Of a stretch of 64,000 nt of DNA, positions 1-8,182 are shown one piece after another. The notes below the pieces were generated by a model, which did not search any database, was not told the DNA's origin, and saw only the letters and a list, made by a program, of their open reading frames with translations. Every line of letters starts with the position of its first letter. The first letter of the stretch is position 1. Made by a program: the position numbers and the translations under genes. Source of the stretch: GYS-P2D sp964414425 (GTDB lineage: Bacteria > Bacteroidota > Bacteroidia > Chitinophagales > Saprospiraceae); assembly GCA_964414425.1 (NCBI GenBank), contig CAYPWL010000009.1, positions 24,995 to 88,994 on the forward strand. Direction: 5' to 3'.

Positions 1-159
1 TTGATAAGAGGATCTATCATCATACCTGAAAGGGTATATCTGTAATAGGTCATCGACGCTTGCTACACCGAGCTCACTCTTCAGTACTTTAGCACGGTTC
101 TCTCCAACACCTTTCGTGTATTCTATTTTCTCCTTCAGTATGCCACGTGCTGCGCTCAC
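1..159 (-). CDS. recG: ATP-dependent DNA helicase RecG, N-terminal fragment
   Basis: The reverse strand reads 53 codons from a GTG at 159 to the window edge, so only the N-terminus is present. The peptide contains IEYTKGVGENRAKVLKSELG followed by DLLQIYPFRYDDRS. This matches the start of the RecG wedge region (family pattern: I-E-x-L-K-G-V-G-x-x-R-A, then DLL-x-x-x-P-x-R-Y). RecG remodels stalled replication forks and Holliday junctions; the helicase motifs lie outside the window. An in-frame stop two codons upstream of the GTG makes it the only plausible start. A TAnnTTTG box ends only four bases before it, so the transcript may be leaderless. It is divergent from rbfA. Confidence 0.8.
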   Translation of the reverse strand, partial: MSAARGILKEKIEYTKGVGENRAKVLKSELGVASVDDLLQIYPFRYDDRSSYQ

Positions 160-163
160 TTCT

Positions 164-171
164 CAAAAATA
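164..171 (-). promoter_or_regulatory. Bacteroidota -7 box of recG
   Basis: The reverse strand reads TATTTTTG, an exact TAnnTTTG match, followed by four bases and the GTG start of recG. I see no clear -33 TTG at the right distance. Confidence 0.5.
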
Positions 172-239
172 GACACTCTGCATAGACCTCACAATCTGTG
201 AGCGATTATATGGACGTATCATGGACAGATGGTTAGCTG

Positions 240-247
240 TATATTTG
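240..247 (+). promoter_or_regulatory. -7 box of rbfA
   Basis: TATATTTG is an exact TAnnTTTG match, 19 bases before the rbfA ATG. No TTG is visible at the expected -33 spacing, so only half of the promoter is supported. Confidence 0.55.
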
Positions 248-266
248 CATCAGATATTTTAGACTT

Positions 267-611
267 ATGGAATCGAGACGACAATTGCAGACGGGAGAGC
301 TTATTAAGAGACATTTTAGCATTGTAATGCGTGAAGAGGGGAGCTACATCTATGGTAGTGAAGTATTAGTTTCTGTAACCAGAGTGATGATGTCTCCAGA
401 CTTAGGATTAGCTAAGATATACGTGAGCGTATTTAACACCGAAAATAAGAGCGCTGTCATACTCTTACTTAATGAAGAGAAGGTCCGATTAAAACAACAA
501 TTCACGCAACGGATCAGAAAGCATGTGAGGCGTATACCTCGTATAGATATCTATTTGGATGATACCTTGGATGAGATGGATAAGATAGATGAATTGCTCA
601 ACTCACTATGA
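267..611 (+). CDS. rbfA: 30S ribosome-binding factor A
   Basis: This 114-residue protein has the RbfA layout: an N-terminal RRQLQTGELIKRHFSIVMREE helix, SVTRVMMSPDLGLAKIYVSV over the KH-like core, then VRRIPRIDIYLDDTLDEMDK, which matches the family's L-R-x-x-P-x-L-x-F-x-x-D-x-S pattern. RbfA binds free 30S subunits and is needed for late 16S 5'-end maturation and growth in the cold. The length is normal for the family. It is divergent from recG and convergent with porD, with only ten bases between the two stop codons and no hairpin terminator in that gap. Confidence 0.9.
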   Translation: MESRRQLQTGELIKRHFSIVMREEGSYIYGSEVLVSVTRVMMSPDLGLAKIYVSVFNTENKSAVILLLNEEKVRLKQQFTQRIRKHVRRIPRIDIYLDDTLDEMDKIDELLNSL

Positions 612-621
612 GTTGATCGTG

Positions 622-1536
622 CTATCGTAGCTCTTTTAAAAAATCTGCTTGGGCAGGATCGAGTTTAGACATGATATCATAAACTCTCCTTTGCTCACTC
701 TTTACCGAATTTTTGAATACCTCTAAGATCTCAGCCCTTTTACTATTGGAGAACATCTGAATGATCATACTATTAGGATACTCGTTGTTGAGTACTGCTG
801 CTTCTTTGATCGCACTAAACATGATGGCTTTTCCAGTATTAACATCGGCTTCGATTCTATCTAACCCTTTGCGGTGATAATCATACATAGCTGATCTGAA
901 GCCCTCGACCCTTGCGTTTAACAGATTTTCGACCATCCAAAATCTATTGCGATCACCTCCTAATGAAGACCAATTTCGGTCAACGCTGGACACACTCGGT
1001 GGGACATTGGCTAATATGTTGTTAGCTGTCTTAAAGTGGTCATCTCCACCTAACTGACTAAATGTGTCATAGTCAAATCCCAAGATGATGTAAGCATAGA
1101 ATGTCAATATGGATGATAGGTTATCAGTGAACTGACCTCTATTGTCTCTTAGGGGCTCCCCTGGATTATAGGTAAACGAAATATCACGATCGACATGATT
1201 AATCAATGGTGAGGTATAAGTGCTGTTAAATACTGGGCGTCCTGAGCTGATATACATGTCAGCTGTAAAACTGCTGGCTGATAAGTCAGCGGTGATATTA
1301 AACTGTATAGATCCCTCGATTAACTCTTCATTTTCATACTCGTCATTCGTCCATTTACGATCATTGTAGAACTCTTCTATAGCAGACTCCAGTGCTGTAA
1401 GTGTCCGTGGATCCGCTGTTGTGAGTGAGGGAGCATTGACCGTTACATCAATATTAAACTCTTGGGCTTGACTGGCCGTCGAGCTATATACGATTCCTAA
1501 TAGAGTAAGTAGGATGTTAATCAATCTTGTAGACAT
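622..1536 (-). CDS. porD: PorD-type DUF4835 exported protein (T9SS-associated)
   Basis: This 304-residue protein starts with a signal peptide (hydrophobic core LINILLTLLGIVYSS, cleavage near SQAQ). It then shows DUF4835 features: EFNIDVTVN near the mature N-terminus, an internal YYxxxxG-like FYAYIILGFDYDTF segment and a conserved C-terminal helix region. DUF4835 proteins are annotated as PorD and linked to type IX secretion, though their exact role is not established. It is the last gene of bamD-rpoZ-coaBC-porD, eight bases after coaBC, a gene order common in Bacteroidota (from memory). The many T9SS clients in this window fit that assignment. Confidence 0.8.
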   Translation of the reverse strand: MSTRLINILLTLLGIVYSSTASQAQEFNIDVTVNAPSLTTADPRTLTALESAIEEFYNDRKWTNDEYENEELIEGSIQFNITADLSASSFTADMYISSGRPVFNSTYTSPLINHVDRDISFTYNPGEPLRDNRGQFTDNLSSILTFYAYIILGFDYDTFSQLGGDDHFKTANNILANVPPSVSSVDRNWSSLGGDRNRFWMVENLLNARVEGFRSAMYDYHRKGLDRIEADVNTGKAIMFSAIKEAAVLNNEYPNSMIIQMFSNSKRAEILEVFKNSVKSEQRRVYDIMSKLDPAQADFLKELR

Positions 1537-1544
1537 AAATTAGA

Positions 1545-2726
1545 TCAGCTTAATGAGAGCAAAGCGTCAATGACATCTTGAGCTACAGCTCTTTTAGATT
1601 TGAGCTCGTATTCATTAACGGTACCATCAGTATGGACGATTGAAACCTTGTTTGTATTGTGTTTGAATCCTGCTCCCTTGTCCTTAAGACTATTGAGTAC
1701 AATTAGATCCAGATTTTTCTTTTTGATTTTTTTGTGAGCAGCTTCGATGCCTTCGGTGGTCTCAAGAGCGAAGCCTATTGTCTTTTGCTGAGATTTAATC
1801 TGCCCACATGTATAGGCGATATCAGGGGTTCGTTCTAACTCTACTGTGAAGGAGTCTGTTGATTTTTTGATTTTGTCTTTGGCTTTTTCTTTAGGTCTAT
1901 AGTCTGCTACAGCAGCACAAAATATGGCGATATCACAAGACTTAAATCGGTCAATAGTAGCATCGTACATGTCTTGAGCAGAGACTACCGACTTTACCGC
2001 AATATTAGGGTGATCCACTGATAGAGATGTTGGGCCTAATACGAGCTGAACCTTAGCGCCTCTTGCGGCACATTCGGTAGCGAGTTCTATGCCCATTCTG
2101 CCAGAACTATGGTTGCCGATAAATCGTACTGGGTCAAAGGCCTCTTGTGTAGGTCCTGCGGTAATTAGTACCGTCTGATCTTTTAGATCTTGGGTAGTAT
2201 TGAGTGATTCGGCGAGGTAACTTACGATATCTGCGGGCTCTGCCATTCTGCCCGCTCCTGATAAACCACTGGCTAATTCTCCTACGCCTACGGGTATGAT
2301 ATGATTACCGTAGGAAGTGAGGGTATTGAGATTTTGAATGGTTGAGCCGTGTTTCCACATATCAAGATCCATGGCTGGAGCGATATATACGGGACACTTG
2401 GCACTTAGATAAGTAGCTACGAGCATATTGTCTGCTATGCCATTGGCCATTTTTGCCAAAGTGGTTGCAGTGGCTGGTGCTACAACGAATGCATCCGCCC
2501 ACAATCCAAGATCTACATGGTTACTCCAAGTATCTTCTTGGATAAAATCTATAGAGACATCATTCTTACTGAGCGTAGAGAAGGTCAATGCAGACACGAA
2601 CTTAGTAGCCGTGGGAGTCATGATCACCTTGACCTGACATCCAACTTTGATAAGTAATCGAGTAAGGACTACCGCCTTGTATGCAGCGATACTGCCACTA
2701 ACCCCGACTACGATCTTTTTATTCAC
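1545..2726 (-). CDS. coaBC: Bifunctional phosphopantothenoylcysteine decarboxylase / phosphopantothenate-cysteine ligase
   Basis: This 393-residue protein carries out two consecutive steps of coenzyme A synthesis. The N-terminal CoaC flavoprotein domain (about residues 1-180) shows GVSGSIAAYKA, APATATTLAKMANGIADN and PAMDLDMW. The C-terminal CoaB domain shows ITAGPTQEAFDPVRFIGNHS, SSGRMG and AVADYRPKE. The substrate-loop segment reads ASGLSGAGRMAEP, so the Cys seen in the E. coli ACGD-type loop is Ser here. I believe this occurs in other Bacteroidota but could not check. It lies 12 bases after rpoZ and eight before porD, inside the bamD operon. Confidence 0.93.
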   Translation of the reverse strand: MNKKIVVGVSGSIAAYKAVVLTRLLIKVGCQVKVIMTPTATKFVSALTFSTLSKNDVSIDFIQEDTWSNHVDLGLWADAFVVAPATATTLAKMANGIADNMLVATYLSAKCPVYIAPAMDLDMWKHGSTIQNLNTLTSYGNHIIPVGVGELASGLSGAGRMAEPADIVSYLAESLNTTQDLKDQTVLITAGPTQEAFDPVRFIGNHSSGRMGIELATECAARGAKVQLVLGPTSLSVDHPNIAVKSVVSAQDMYDATIDRFKSCDIAIFCAAVADYRPKEKAKDKIKKSTDSFTVELERTPDIAYTCGQIKSQQKTIGFALETTEGIEAAHKKIKKKNLDLIVLNSLKDKGAGFKHNTNKVSIVHTDGTVNEYELKSKRAVAQDVIDALLSLS

Positions 2727-2738
2727 AGAGAGACGGGC

Positions 2739-3083
2739 TTAGAAGTTTTGCTCATCGCGCTCTTGCTTATACTCATGCTCGAGTCTTAAGTCAAGAAACT
2801 CCGTAGTAGCAATTACTGTAGGATTAGGTAGTTTTTCGTAAAACTTAGAGATTTCTATTTGCTCTTTATTTTCTTGAATTTCCTCGATGGTATCAGTAGT
2901 CACAGCAAACTCCTCGAGCTTACCATGTAGCTCAGTCTTAATAGCAGAATTCAGTTCAAGTGCGCGACGACTGATAATATTAATAGTCTCATAGATGTTG
3001 GCACTCATGCTGCTCATCTCACTGAGATTTCGAGCTTTTAGATTTGGATCTATACCTTGTACTTGAGTTTTAATATCAGCCAT
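2739..3083 (-). CDS. rpoZ: DNA-directed RNA polymerase omega subunit, Bacteroidota type
   Basis: This 114-residue protein has the Bacteroidota omega pattern: an N-terminal region with SSMSANIYETINIISRRALELN, corresponding to the omega signature of a helix with NxYExxxxxxxRAxxL, followed by a longer acidic tail than in E. coli. Omega supports assembly of the RNA polymerase beta' subunit. Its start overlaps the end of bamD by eight bases and coaBC follows closely. This bamD-rpoZ-coaBC arrangement supports the call, since the sequence alone is poorly conserved. Confidence 0.82.
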   Translation of the reverse strand: MADIKTQVQGIDPNLKARNLSEMSSMSANIYETINIISRRALELNSAIKTELHGKLEEFAVTTDTIEEIQENKEQIEISKFYEKLPNPTVIATTEFLDLRLEHEYKQERDEQNF

Positions 3084-3879
3084 TTTGTAATTTATTTATT
3101 GCCTCTTGGCATTTACTTTTAAAATCATTTACCTCTGGGATAAAATGTGATTCTGGATATTTTTTTACAAATAGATCACAATTCGTTATTCCTTCAGTAA
3201 ATCTTTCGATCTGTCGTGAATATATACTTCGTGTAGCCCACTCGTAGTAAGCTTTAGCGATCAAATATTGTGCCTCCTCTGTATATCCTGATCCAGGATA
3301 ATCCTTAAGCATGTTTTCTAAGCTTTGGACTGCGGAGTTATAGTTCTTAAGATTGTAGTACAGTTTGCCTGCTTCAAATGCTTTTTGTTCCTGCTTCTTA
3401 CGGAGTTCATCAACGTAAGTATTCACCTCGTCAACACGTTCACTTTCAGGAAATGTATTAGCAAAAAGTTGAAAGGCATCTATAGCAGCAGTAGAGCTCT
3501 GCTGATCTAACTTATATCTGGGTGCCTGATAGTACTCTGACAATGCCGAGAGATACATAGCCTCCTCCCTATTGGGTGAAGTGGTGTAAGTATCGGCAAA
3601 TGTCTTAAAGTAGTGCGAACTCAACACATAATTACCATTCTTGTAGTGGGTGTCGGCAAACTTATAATTGAGGTCCTCTGCTTGTATCTTACCTCTATAT
3701 GCTGGGATGATAATCTCATAGAGCAAGATAGCCCGACTATAATCACCACGTGAGGCTAATGTATCTGCCGCAGCATATATGAGTTCTGGATCATTGCTCG
3801 TGCGTACACGCTCAAACTCAGTCTTACAACTGGCAAGGCAAATAGCAAAAATAGAGATGTATAGAATCCATTTCATCAT
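3076..3879 (-). CDS. bamD: Outer membrane protein assembly factor BamD (lipoprotein)
   Basis: About 267 residues with a lipoprotein signal (hydrophobic stretch, then LASCKTEF, giving an acylated Cys). TPR-like helical repeats follow, including ADTHYKNGNYVLSSHYFKTF and LYYNLKNYNSAVQSLENML, typical of BamD. BamD is the essential lipoprotein partner of BamA in outer-membrane protein insertion. I chose ATG 3879 instead of the in-frame TTG at 3888, because that TTG is inside the -7 promoter box. A second ATG at 3876 is equally possible. First gene of the operon running to porD; its end overlaps rpoZ by eight bases. Confidence 0.88.
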   Translation of the reverse strand: MMKWILYISIFAICLASCKTEFERVRTSNDPELIYAAADTLASRGDYSRAILLYEIIIPAYRGKIQAEDLNYKFADTHYKNGNYVLSSHYFKTFADTYTTSPNREEAMYLSALSEYYQAPRYKLDQQSSTAAIDAFQLFANTFPESERVDEVNTYVDELRKKQEQKAFEAGKLYYNLKNYNSAVQSLENMLKDYPGSGYTEEAQYLIAKAYYEWATRSIYSRQIERFTEGITNCDLFVKKYPESHFIPEVNDFKSKCQEAINKLQNG

Positions 3880-3885
3880 GGTCCG

Positions 3886-3916
3886 CAAAAGTAGCCTTTT
3901 CCACTTCTATTATCAA
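3886..3916 (-). promoter_or_regulatory. Promoter of the bamD-rpoZ-coaBC-porD operon
   Basis: On the reverse strand TTG (3916-3914) is followed by 20 bases and TACTTTTG (3893-3886), an exact Bacteroidota -33/-7 pair. The -7 box ends six bases before the ATG at 3879, so the message would be leaderless or nearly so. Confidence 0.7.
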
Positions 3917-3969
3917 TTATATTTTTCTTAAGAAAATTGAGAAGCGTTAAGACGTCTTTGGGACTCCAT

Positions 3970-5475
3970 TTACTCCTTTAGCAAGCCTAATTGATCAAAC
4001 TCATCAGCGATTTTACGATCATTAGATAGCCGAGGGACTTTGTTCTGACCTCCGAGTTTACCCCGTTCTTTCATTAATGTTCTGAAGGCATCACGTCTGA
4101 GAGGTCTTATGATCAACGGGGCGAGGATGGCCCCAGTGATGAGGTCATCATAATAGATGTTTTGCTTGCATAATGATTCATTCAGCTTGGTTGCCATGGC
4201 ATGAAGATCACTGGGGTGCTGATCGAACTCGATGAACCACTCATGGTATGGTTTCTCGCTGTCTGATGGGTTGACTTGTGGCGCTACGGTGAATTCTTTC
4301 ACCGAAGTTCCATCGCCACTTATAGCGTCTTGAAGTGCTAATTCTACCTCCTTGGCGATGACATGCTCGCCAAAAGCGGAAATAAAGTGTTTTACCCTGC
4401 CGCTGACAACGATTCGGTATGGATTAAGGCTTACGAATCTGACAGTATCTCCGATATTATACCCCCAGAGTCCAGCATTACTATTGATGATTACAACGTA
4501 GTCTGTATTGAGCTCTACTTCTGATAGCATGACACGTTTAGGATTGTCAGAATAAAAACTGCTCAGTTCCACGAATTCAAAGAAGATACCAGAGTTCGTA
4601 TTCAGAAGTAATCCGCCATCACTGTCTATTTGATCTTGAAATGCAATGAATCCCTCTGAAGCTGGATAAGTCTCCAGGCTATCTATACGTCCACCGATGA
4701 GTGACTCAATACTTGTCCTATAGGGTTCATAATTGACGCCGCCATAAGCGAAGAGCTGTAGATTAGGGAACACCTCTTTGACCGAGGACTTGCCTGTATA
4801 TTTTAATAGACGTTCAAAATACATCTGAACCCAAGGTGGGATACCACTGATTAATCGTAAGTCTTGATTATGTGTCTCGAGGATAATTTGATCAACCTTT
4901 TGCTCCCACTCTTCGATGCAATTCGTTTGATAGGAGGGGAGTTGATTGCCTTTGATTATTGATGGGATTTCGTGATTTACGATTCCTGACAACCTTCCTG
5001 TCATGACACCCGCCGTATCAGAGAGAGTAGGGGAACCAGATAGGAACATCAACTTGCCATCAAACATTCTATTGTTAGAGCCATATGAAGCATAATTCAT
5101 AATAGCTAACCGTGCCGTGCTGATATGATTAGGTAAGCTGTCGGGGGTGATAGGGATGTATTTGACACCAGAGGTGGTGCCAGATGTCTTAGCAAAGTAT
5201 TTAGGCTTACCTGGCCAAGTTATATCCGGTTTTCCTTCTTTGATTTGATCAAAATAGAGTCGTCCACCTTCATAGTCAACAATAGGGACATGCGCCTTAA
5301 AGGAGTCATAATTCATATTAGCAGCTAACTGATGATCCCGTCCATACTGAGTTCGAGCTCCTTGTTTGACCAAGTGCTGCAACAATAATTGTTGGTCCTG
5401 AAAGGGATTTTTGTGGATCTGATTCACTAAGTAGTTCTGGTACTTAATGTAGGGATACATGAACTTACCCTTCAT
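3970..5475 (-). CDS. GH3-family acyl-acid adenylating/amido synthetase-like protein
   Basis: 501 residues across the full GH3 fold of the ANL adenylate-forming superfamily. Visible motifs are the nucleotide loop YFAKTSGTTSGVKYIPIT (motif I), YPASEGFIAF (motif II) and YNIGDTVRF (motif III). Plant GH3 enzymes conjugate hormones to amino acids; the substrate of bacterial members is not known to me. The ATG overlaps the hscA stop codon by one base (TGATG), so it is translationally coupled to that chaperone. That is the only functional hint. No signal peptide or membrane segment is seen, so it is probably cytosolic. Confidence 0.85.
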   Translation of the reverse strand: MKGKFMYPYIKYQNYLVNQIHKNPFQDQQLLLQHLVKQGARTQYGRDHQLAANMNYDSFKAHVPIVDYEGGRLYFDQIKEGKPDITWPGKPKYFAKTSGTTSGVKYIPITPDSLPNHISTARLAIMNYASYGSNNRMFDGKLMFLSGSPTLSDTAGVMTGRLSGIVNHEIPSIIKGNQLPSYQTNCIEEWEQKVDQIILETHNQDLRLISGIPPWVQMYFERLLKYTGKSSVKEVFPNLQLFAYGGVNYEPYRTSIESLIGGRIDSLETYPASEGFIAFQDQIDSDGGLLLNTNSGIFFEFVELSSFYSDNPKRVMLSEVELNTDYVVIINSNAGLWGYNIGDTVRFVSLNPYRIVVSGRVKHFISAFGEHVIAKEVELALQDAISGDGTSVKEFTVAPQVNPSDSEKPYHEWFIEFDQHPSDLHAMATKLNESLCKQNIYYDDLITGAILAPLIIRPLRRDAFRTLMKERGKLGGQNKVPRLSNDRKIADEFDQLGLLKE

Positions 5476-7334
5476 CAGATATCTTTTCCTTTTAGAGCAG
5501 ATTGAATGTTGTAATCAAGTGCTTTTTCAGCGAGTGGTCGACTGTATTCATTGAGGCGATCCATTGCATTGTTGATGTCATCTTTATTGCCAGACTCAAC
5601 AGTTTTTAGCAGCTCATTTTTAAGTGCTTGTAGCTGCTCGATGACCTCAGTCTCTAACCACTCATTTTGCTTGATGAACTTATCTGTATGAGTAATAACA
5701 TTTTGTCCTTCATTACGTGCCTCTATCAGCGCACGACGATCCATATCACCTTGAGCATGGATCATGGAGTCTCGCAACATCAGCGCCATTTCTTCTTCAG
5801 ATATACCGTACTGTGACTTGATCTGCACTTCTGTTTCGACTTTTGAGCGCAACTCGGACGCTTTCACACGGAGGATTCCATCGGCATCAATGATAAATTG
5901 TATGTCGATTTTTGGCATTCCTGCAGCCATAGGAGGGATTCCTTTTAAGATGAACTCTCCCAGTTTGCGATTATCAGCGACGAGATCTCGTTCACCCTGG
6001 TAGACCGCTACTTTGAGATTGGTTTGTCCATCTACAGAAGTCGTATACTGGCGTCCAGCTCGGGTAGGGACTTTACTATTGCGCGGGATGATCGTATCCA
6101 TCAGTCCACCGATAGTCTCTATGCCGAGGGACAATGGTGTAATATCCAACAATAGCATATCACTGCGATTACCAGCTAATATGTCTGCTTGGATGGCAGC
6201 ACCTAAGGCTACTACCTCATCTGGATTGATATTGTCAGAGACTTCCTGCTTGAAGAATTCTGATACCATGGACTTTACCAGTGGCACTCTGGTTGATCCT
6301 CCTACCATAATTACTGCATCTATCTGCTCAATGGTCATCTCCGCATCACTCAAGCTTGAGGAGCAGGAGTCGATGGTTTTGTTCACGATAGGGGTGATCA
6401 GCTTATTAAATTCTGCTACCGATAGCTTAAGTGTAATGCCATTAAGATCACCAGTAAACTGATCAGTACTGCTTAATGACTTTTTAGCTTCTTCGGCCTT
6501 AAGTCTTAATTGTTGACCTAAGGCTTTGTCTTTAACCACTTGCTCCGAGTCAAGACTTGTATTGGCTATCCAATATTGGACGATAGCCCTATCAAAGTCA
6601 TCACCACCAAGATAAGTATCACCATGTGTCGACAACACCTCAAATATGCCACCCTGTATATGCAAAATCGAGATGTCAAAAGTCCCTCCACCGAGATCAT
6701 ATATAGCTACTACTTCTTCCTCTTTTTCGCTTGAGCCGATACCATAGGCTAAAGCCGCTGCCGTGGGCTCATTAACGATACGCAGTACATCGAGTCCAGC
6801 CAGTTTTCCTGCATCTCTGGTTGCCTGGCGTTGGGTGTCATTGAAGTATGCGGGAACAGTGATTACTGCTTTTTCTACGGATTGATTGAGCGTCTGCTCA
6901 CCTATTGTCTTTAATTCTCTGAGTATAGATGCAGAGAGCTCTATGGGTGTTAGAAATCGATCATCAATTTTTATTTTGACGAGTTCATCTTGCTCCGTTT
7001 CTAATATCTGGTATCCAGTCGATGACCTCATCTGTGAGAGATCATTATAAGACTTACCCATCAGTCTTTTTACTGAGTAGATCGTTCGTTCTGGGTCGCT
7101 CTGGAGATATGGCAGAGCCTTGTCTCCAATAATAGTCTCGCCACTTTGAGCAAGGTGTATTATGGATGGAACCAACTGATGCTTATTGCGTTCGTTTTTA
7201 AGTATTGTGGCTTGACCATCAACGATGTAAGCGACTAAGCTATTGGTGGTGCCGAGATCGATGCCTACAATCGCAGGTTGTTCGGATTCACGCTCAATAG
7301 AGCCATCTTTAAGATTTATTGAGATTTTTGCCAT
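5475..7334 (-). CDS. hscA: Hsp70-family chaperone HscA (iron-sulfur protein assembly)
   Basis: 619 residues with a complete Hsp70 layout. The nucleotide-binding domain shows VGIDLGTTNSLVAYIVDG near residue 23, AVITVPAYFNDTQRQATRDA, IVNEPTAAALAYG, AIYDLGGGTFDISIL and VGGSTRVPLV. A substrate-binding domain (LLLDITPLSLGIET onward) and a helical lid follow. The N-terminal MAKISINLKDGS leader before the ATPase start and the lack of a long charged C-terminal tail favour HscA over DnaK. HscA helps IscU release Fe-S clusters. No iscU, hscB or iscS lies nearby, so the name rests on sequence type only. It is followed by the GH3 gene with a one-base overlap. Confidence 0.8.
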   Translation of the reverse strand: MAKISINLKDGSIERESEQPAIVGIDLGTTNSLVAYIVDGQATILKNERNKHQLVPSIIHLAQSGETIIGDKALPYLQSDPERTIYSVKRLMGKSYNDLSQMRSSTGYQILETEQDELVKIKIDDRFLTPIELSASILRELKTIGEQTLNQSVEKAVITVPAYFNDTQRQATRDAGKLAGLDVLRIVNEPTAAALAYGIGSSEKEEEVVAIYDLGGGTFDISILHIQGGIFEVLSTHGDTYLGGDDFDRAIVQYWIANTSLDSEQVVKDKALGQQLRLKAEEAKKSLSSTDQFTGDLNGITLKLSVAEFNKLITPIVNKTIDSCSSSLSDAEMTIEQIDAVIMVGGSTRVPLVKSMVSEFFKQEVSDNINPDEVVALGAAIQADILAGNRSDMLLLDITPLSLGIETIGGLMDTIIPRNSKVPTRAGRQYTTSVDGQTNLKVAVYQGERDLVADNRKLGEFILKGIPPMAAGMPKIDIQFIIDADGILRVKASELRSKVETEVQIKSQYGISEEEMALMLRDSMIHAQGDMDRRALIEARNEGQNVITHTDKFIKQNEWLETEVIEQLQALKNELLKTVESGNKDDINNAMDRLNEYSRPLAEKALDYNIQSALKGKDI

Positions 7335-7396
7335 TGATTAGCGGTTGCTGATAAAATCGATTTGATGCGTCTATTTTTAACGTAGACTACGACCTT

Positions 7397-8179
7397 ATGA
7401 TTAAACAGTTTTACGAAAATAAGATTAATCGACTCTTTCTTTTTTTAGGAGGTTTCTTTATCACTAATGCCCTAATAGCGGAATTTATAGGTACAAAGAT
7501 ATTTTCTCTTGAGAAGACATTGGGTTTTTCTCCATTTGATTGGGAGATTTTAGGAGTAGAAGGCTTAGGGTTTAATCTGACTGCCGGAGTAGTGTTATGG
7601 CCAGTAGTGTTCATCATGACCGATGTGATCAATGAGTATTTTGGATCACGAGGGGTAAAACTGCTATCCTATATCACCGTCGGTCTGATTATTTATGCCT
7701 TTGCGATGGTTTACGCAGCTATTAGCTTAGCGCCCAATGATTGGTGGCAGTCCACGAGCGGCTTAACCGAAGAGGGTGGGATTGTTGACATGGATATGGC
7801 ATTCAATAAGATATTCGGTCAGGGTCTCTGGATTATTGTTGGGAGTCTGGTAGCTTTTCTGGTCGGTCAGATTGTAGATGTTTTCACATTTCATCGGATT
7901 AAGAATCTAACAGGAGAAGGTAAGGTCTGGTTACGAGCTACTGGTTCGACCTTAGTATCACAGTTCATAGATAGTTTTGTGGTCTTGATTGTAGCATTCT
8001 ATATCGGTGCGGATTGGGACCTTGTTAGGGTGCTCGCCATAGGTAGCGTCAATTATATGTATAAGTTCTTAGTTGCCATCTTGCTAACACCAGTGATCTA
8101 TGGCGCTCACCATCTTATTGACGGATATTTGGGGGAAGAAGTTGCCCATCAACTTAAATCAGAAGCACAAAAGGTATAA
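7397..8179 (+). CDS. yhhQ: Queuosine precursor transporter, YhhQ family
   Basis: 260 residues and strongly hydrophobic, with about six membrane segments. Family signatures are visible: FFITNALIAEFIGTKIF, the VVFIMTDVINEYFGSRGVK segment, LWIIVGSLVAFLVGQIVDVF and RATGSTLVSQFIDSFVVLIV. YhhQ/QPTR proteins import queuosine precursors (preQ0/preQ1) across the inner membrane. The gene is divergent from hscA. A near-consensus -7 box (TATTTTTA at 7372-7379) lies 17 bases before the ATG. ctlX follows three bases downstream and is probably cotranscribed. Confidence 0.9.
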   Translation: MIKQFYENKINRLFLFLGGFFITNALIAEFIGTKIFSLEKTLGFSPFDWEILGVEGLGFNLTAGVVLWPVVFIMTDVINEYFGSRGVKLLSYITVGLIIYAFAMVYAAISLAPNDWWQSTSGLTEEGGIVDMDMAFNKIFGQGLWIIVGSLVAFLVGQIVDVFTFHRIKNLTGEGKVWLRATGSTLVSQFIDSFVVLIVAFYIGADWDLVRVLAIGSVNYMYKFLVAILLTPVIYGAHHLIDGYLGEEVAHQLKSEAQKV

Positions 8180-8182
8180 TAT

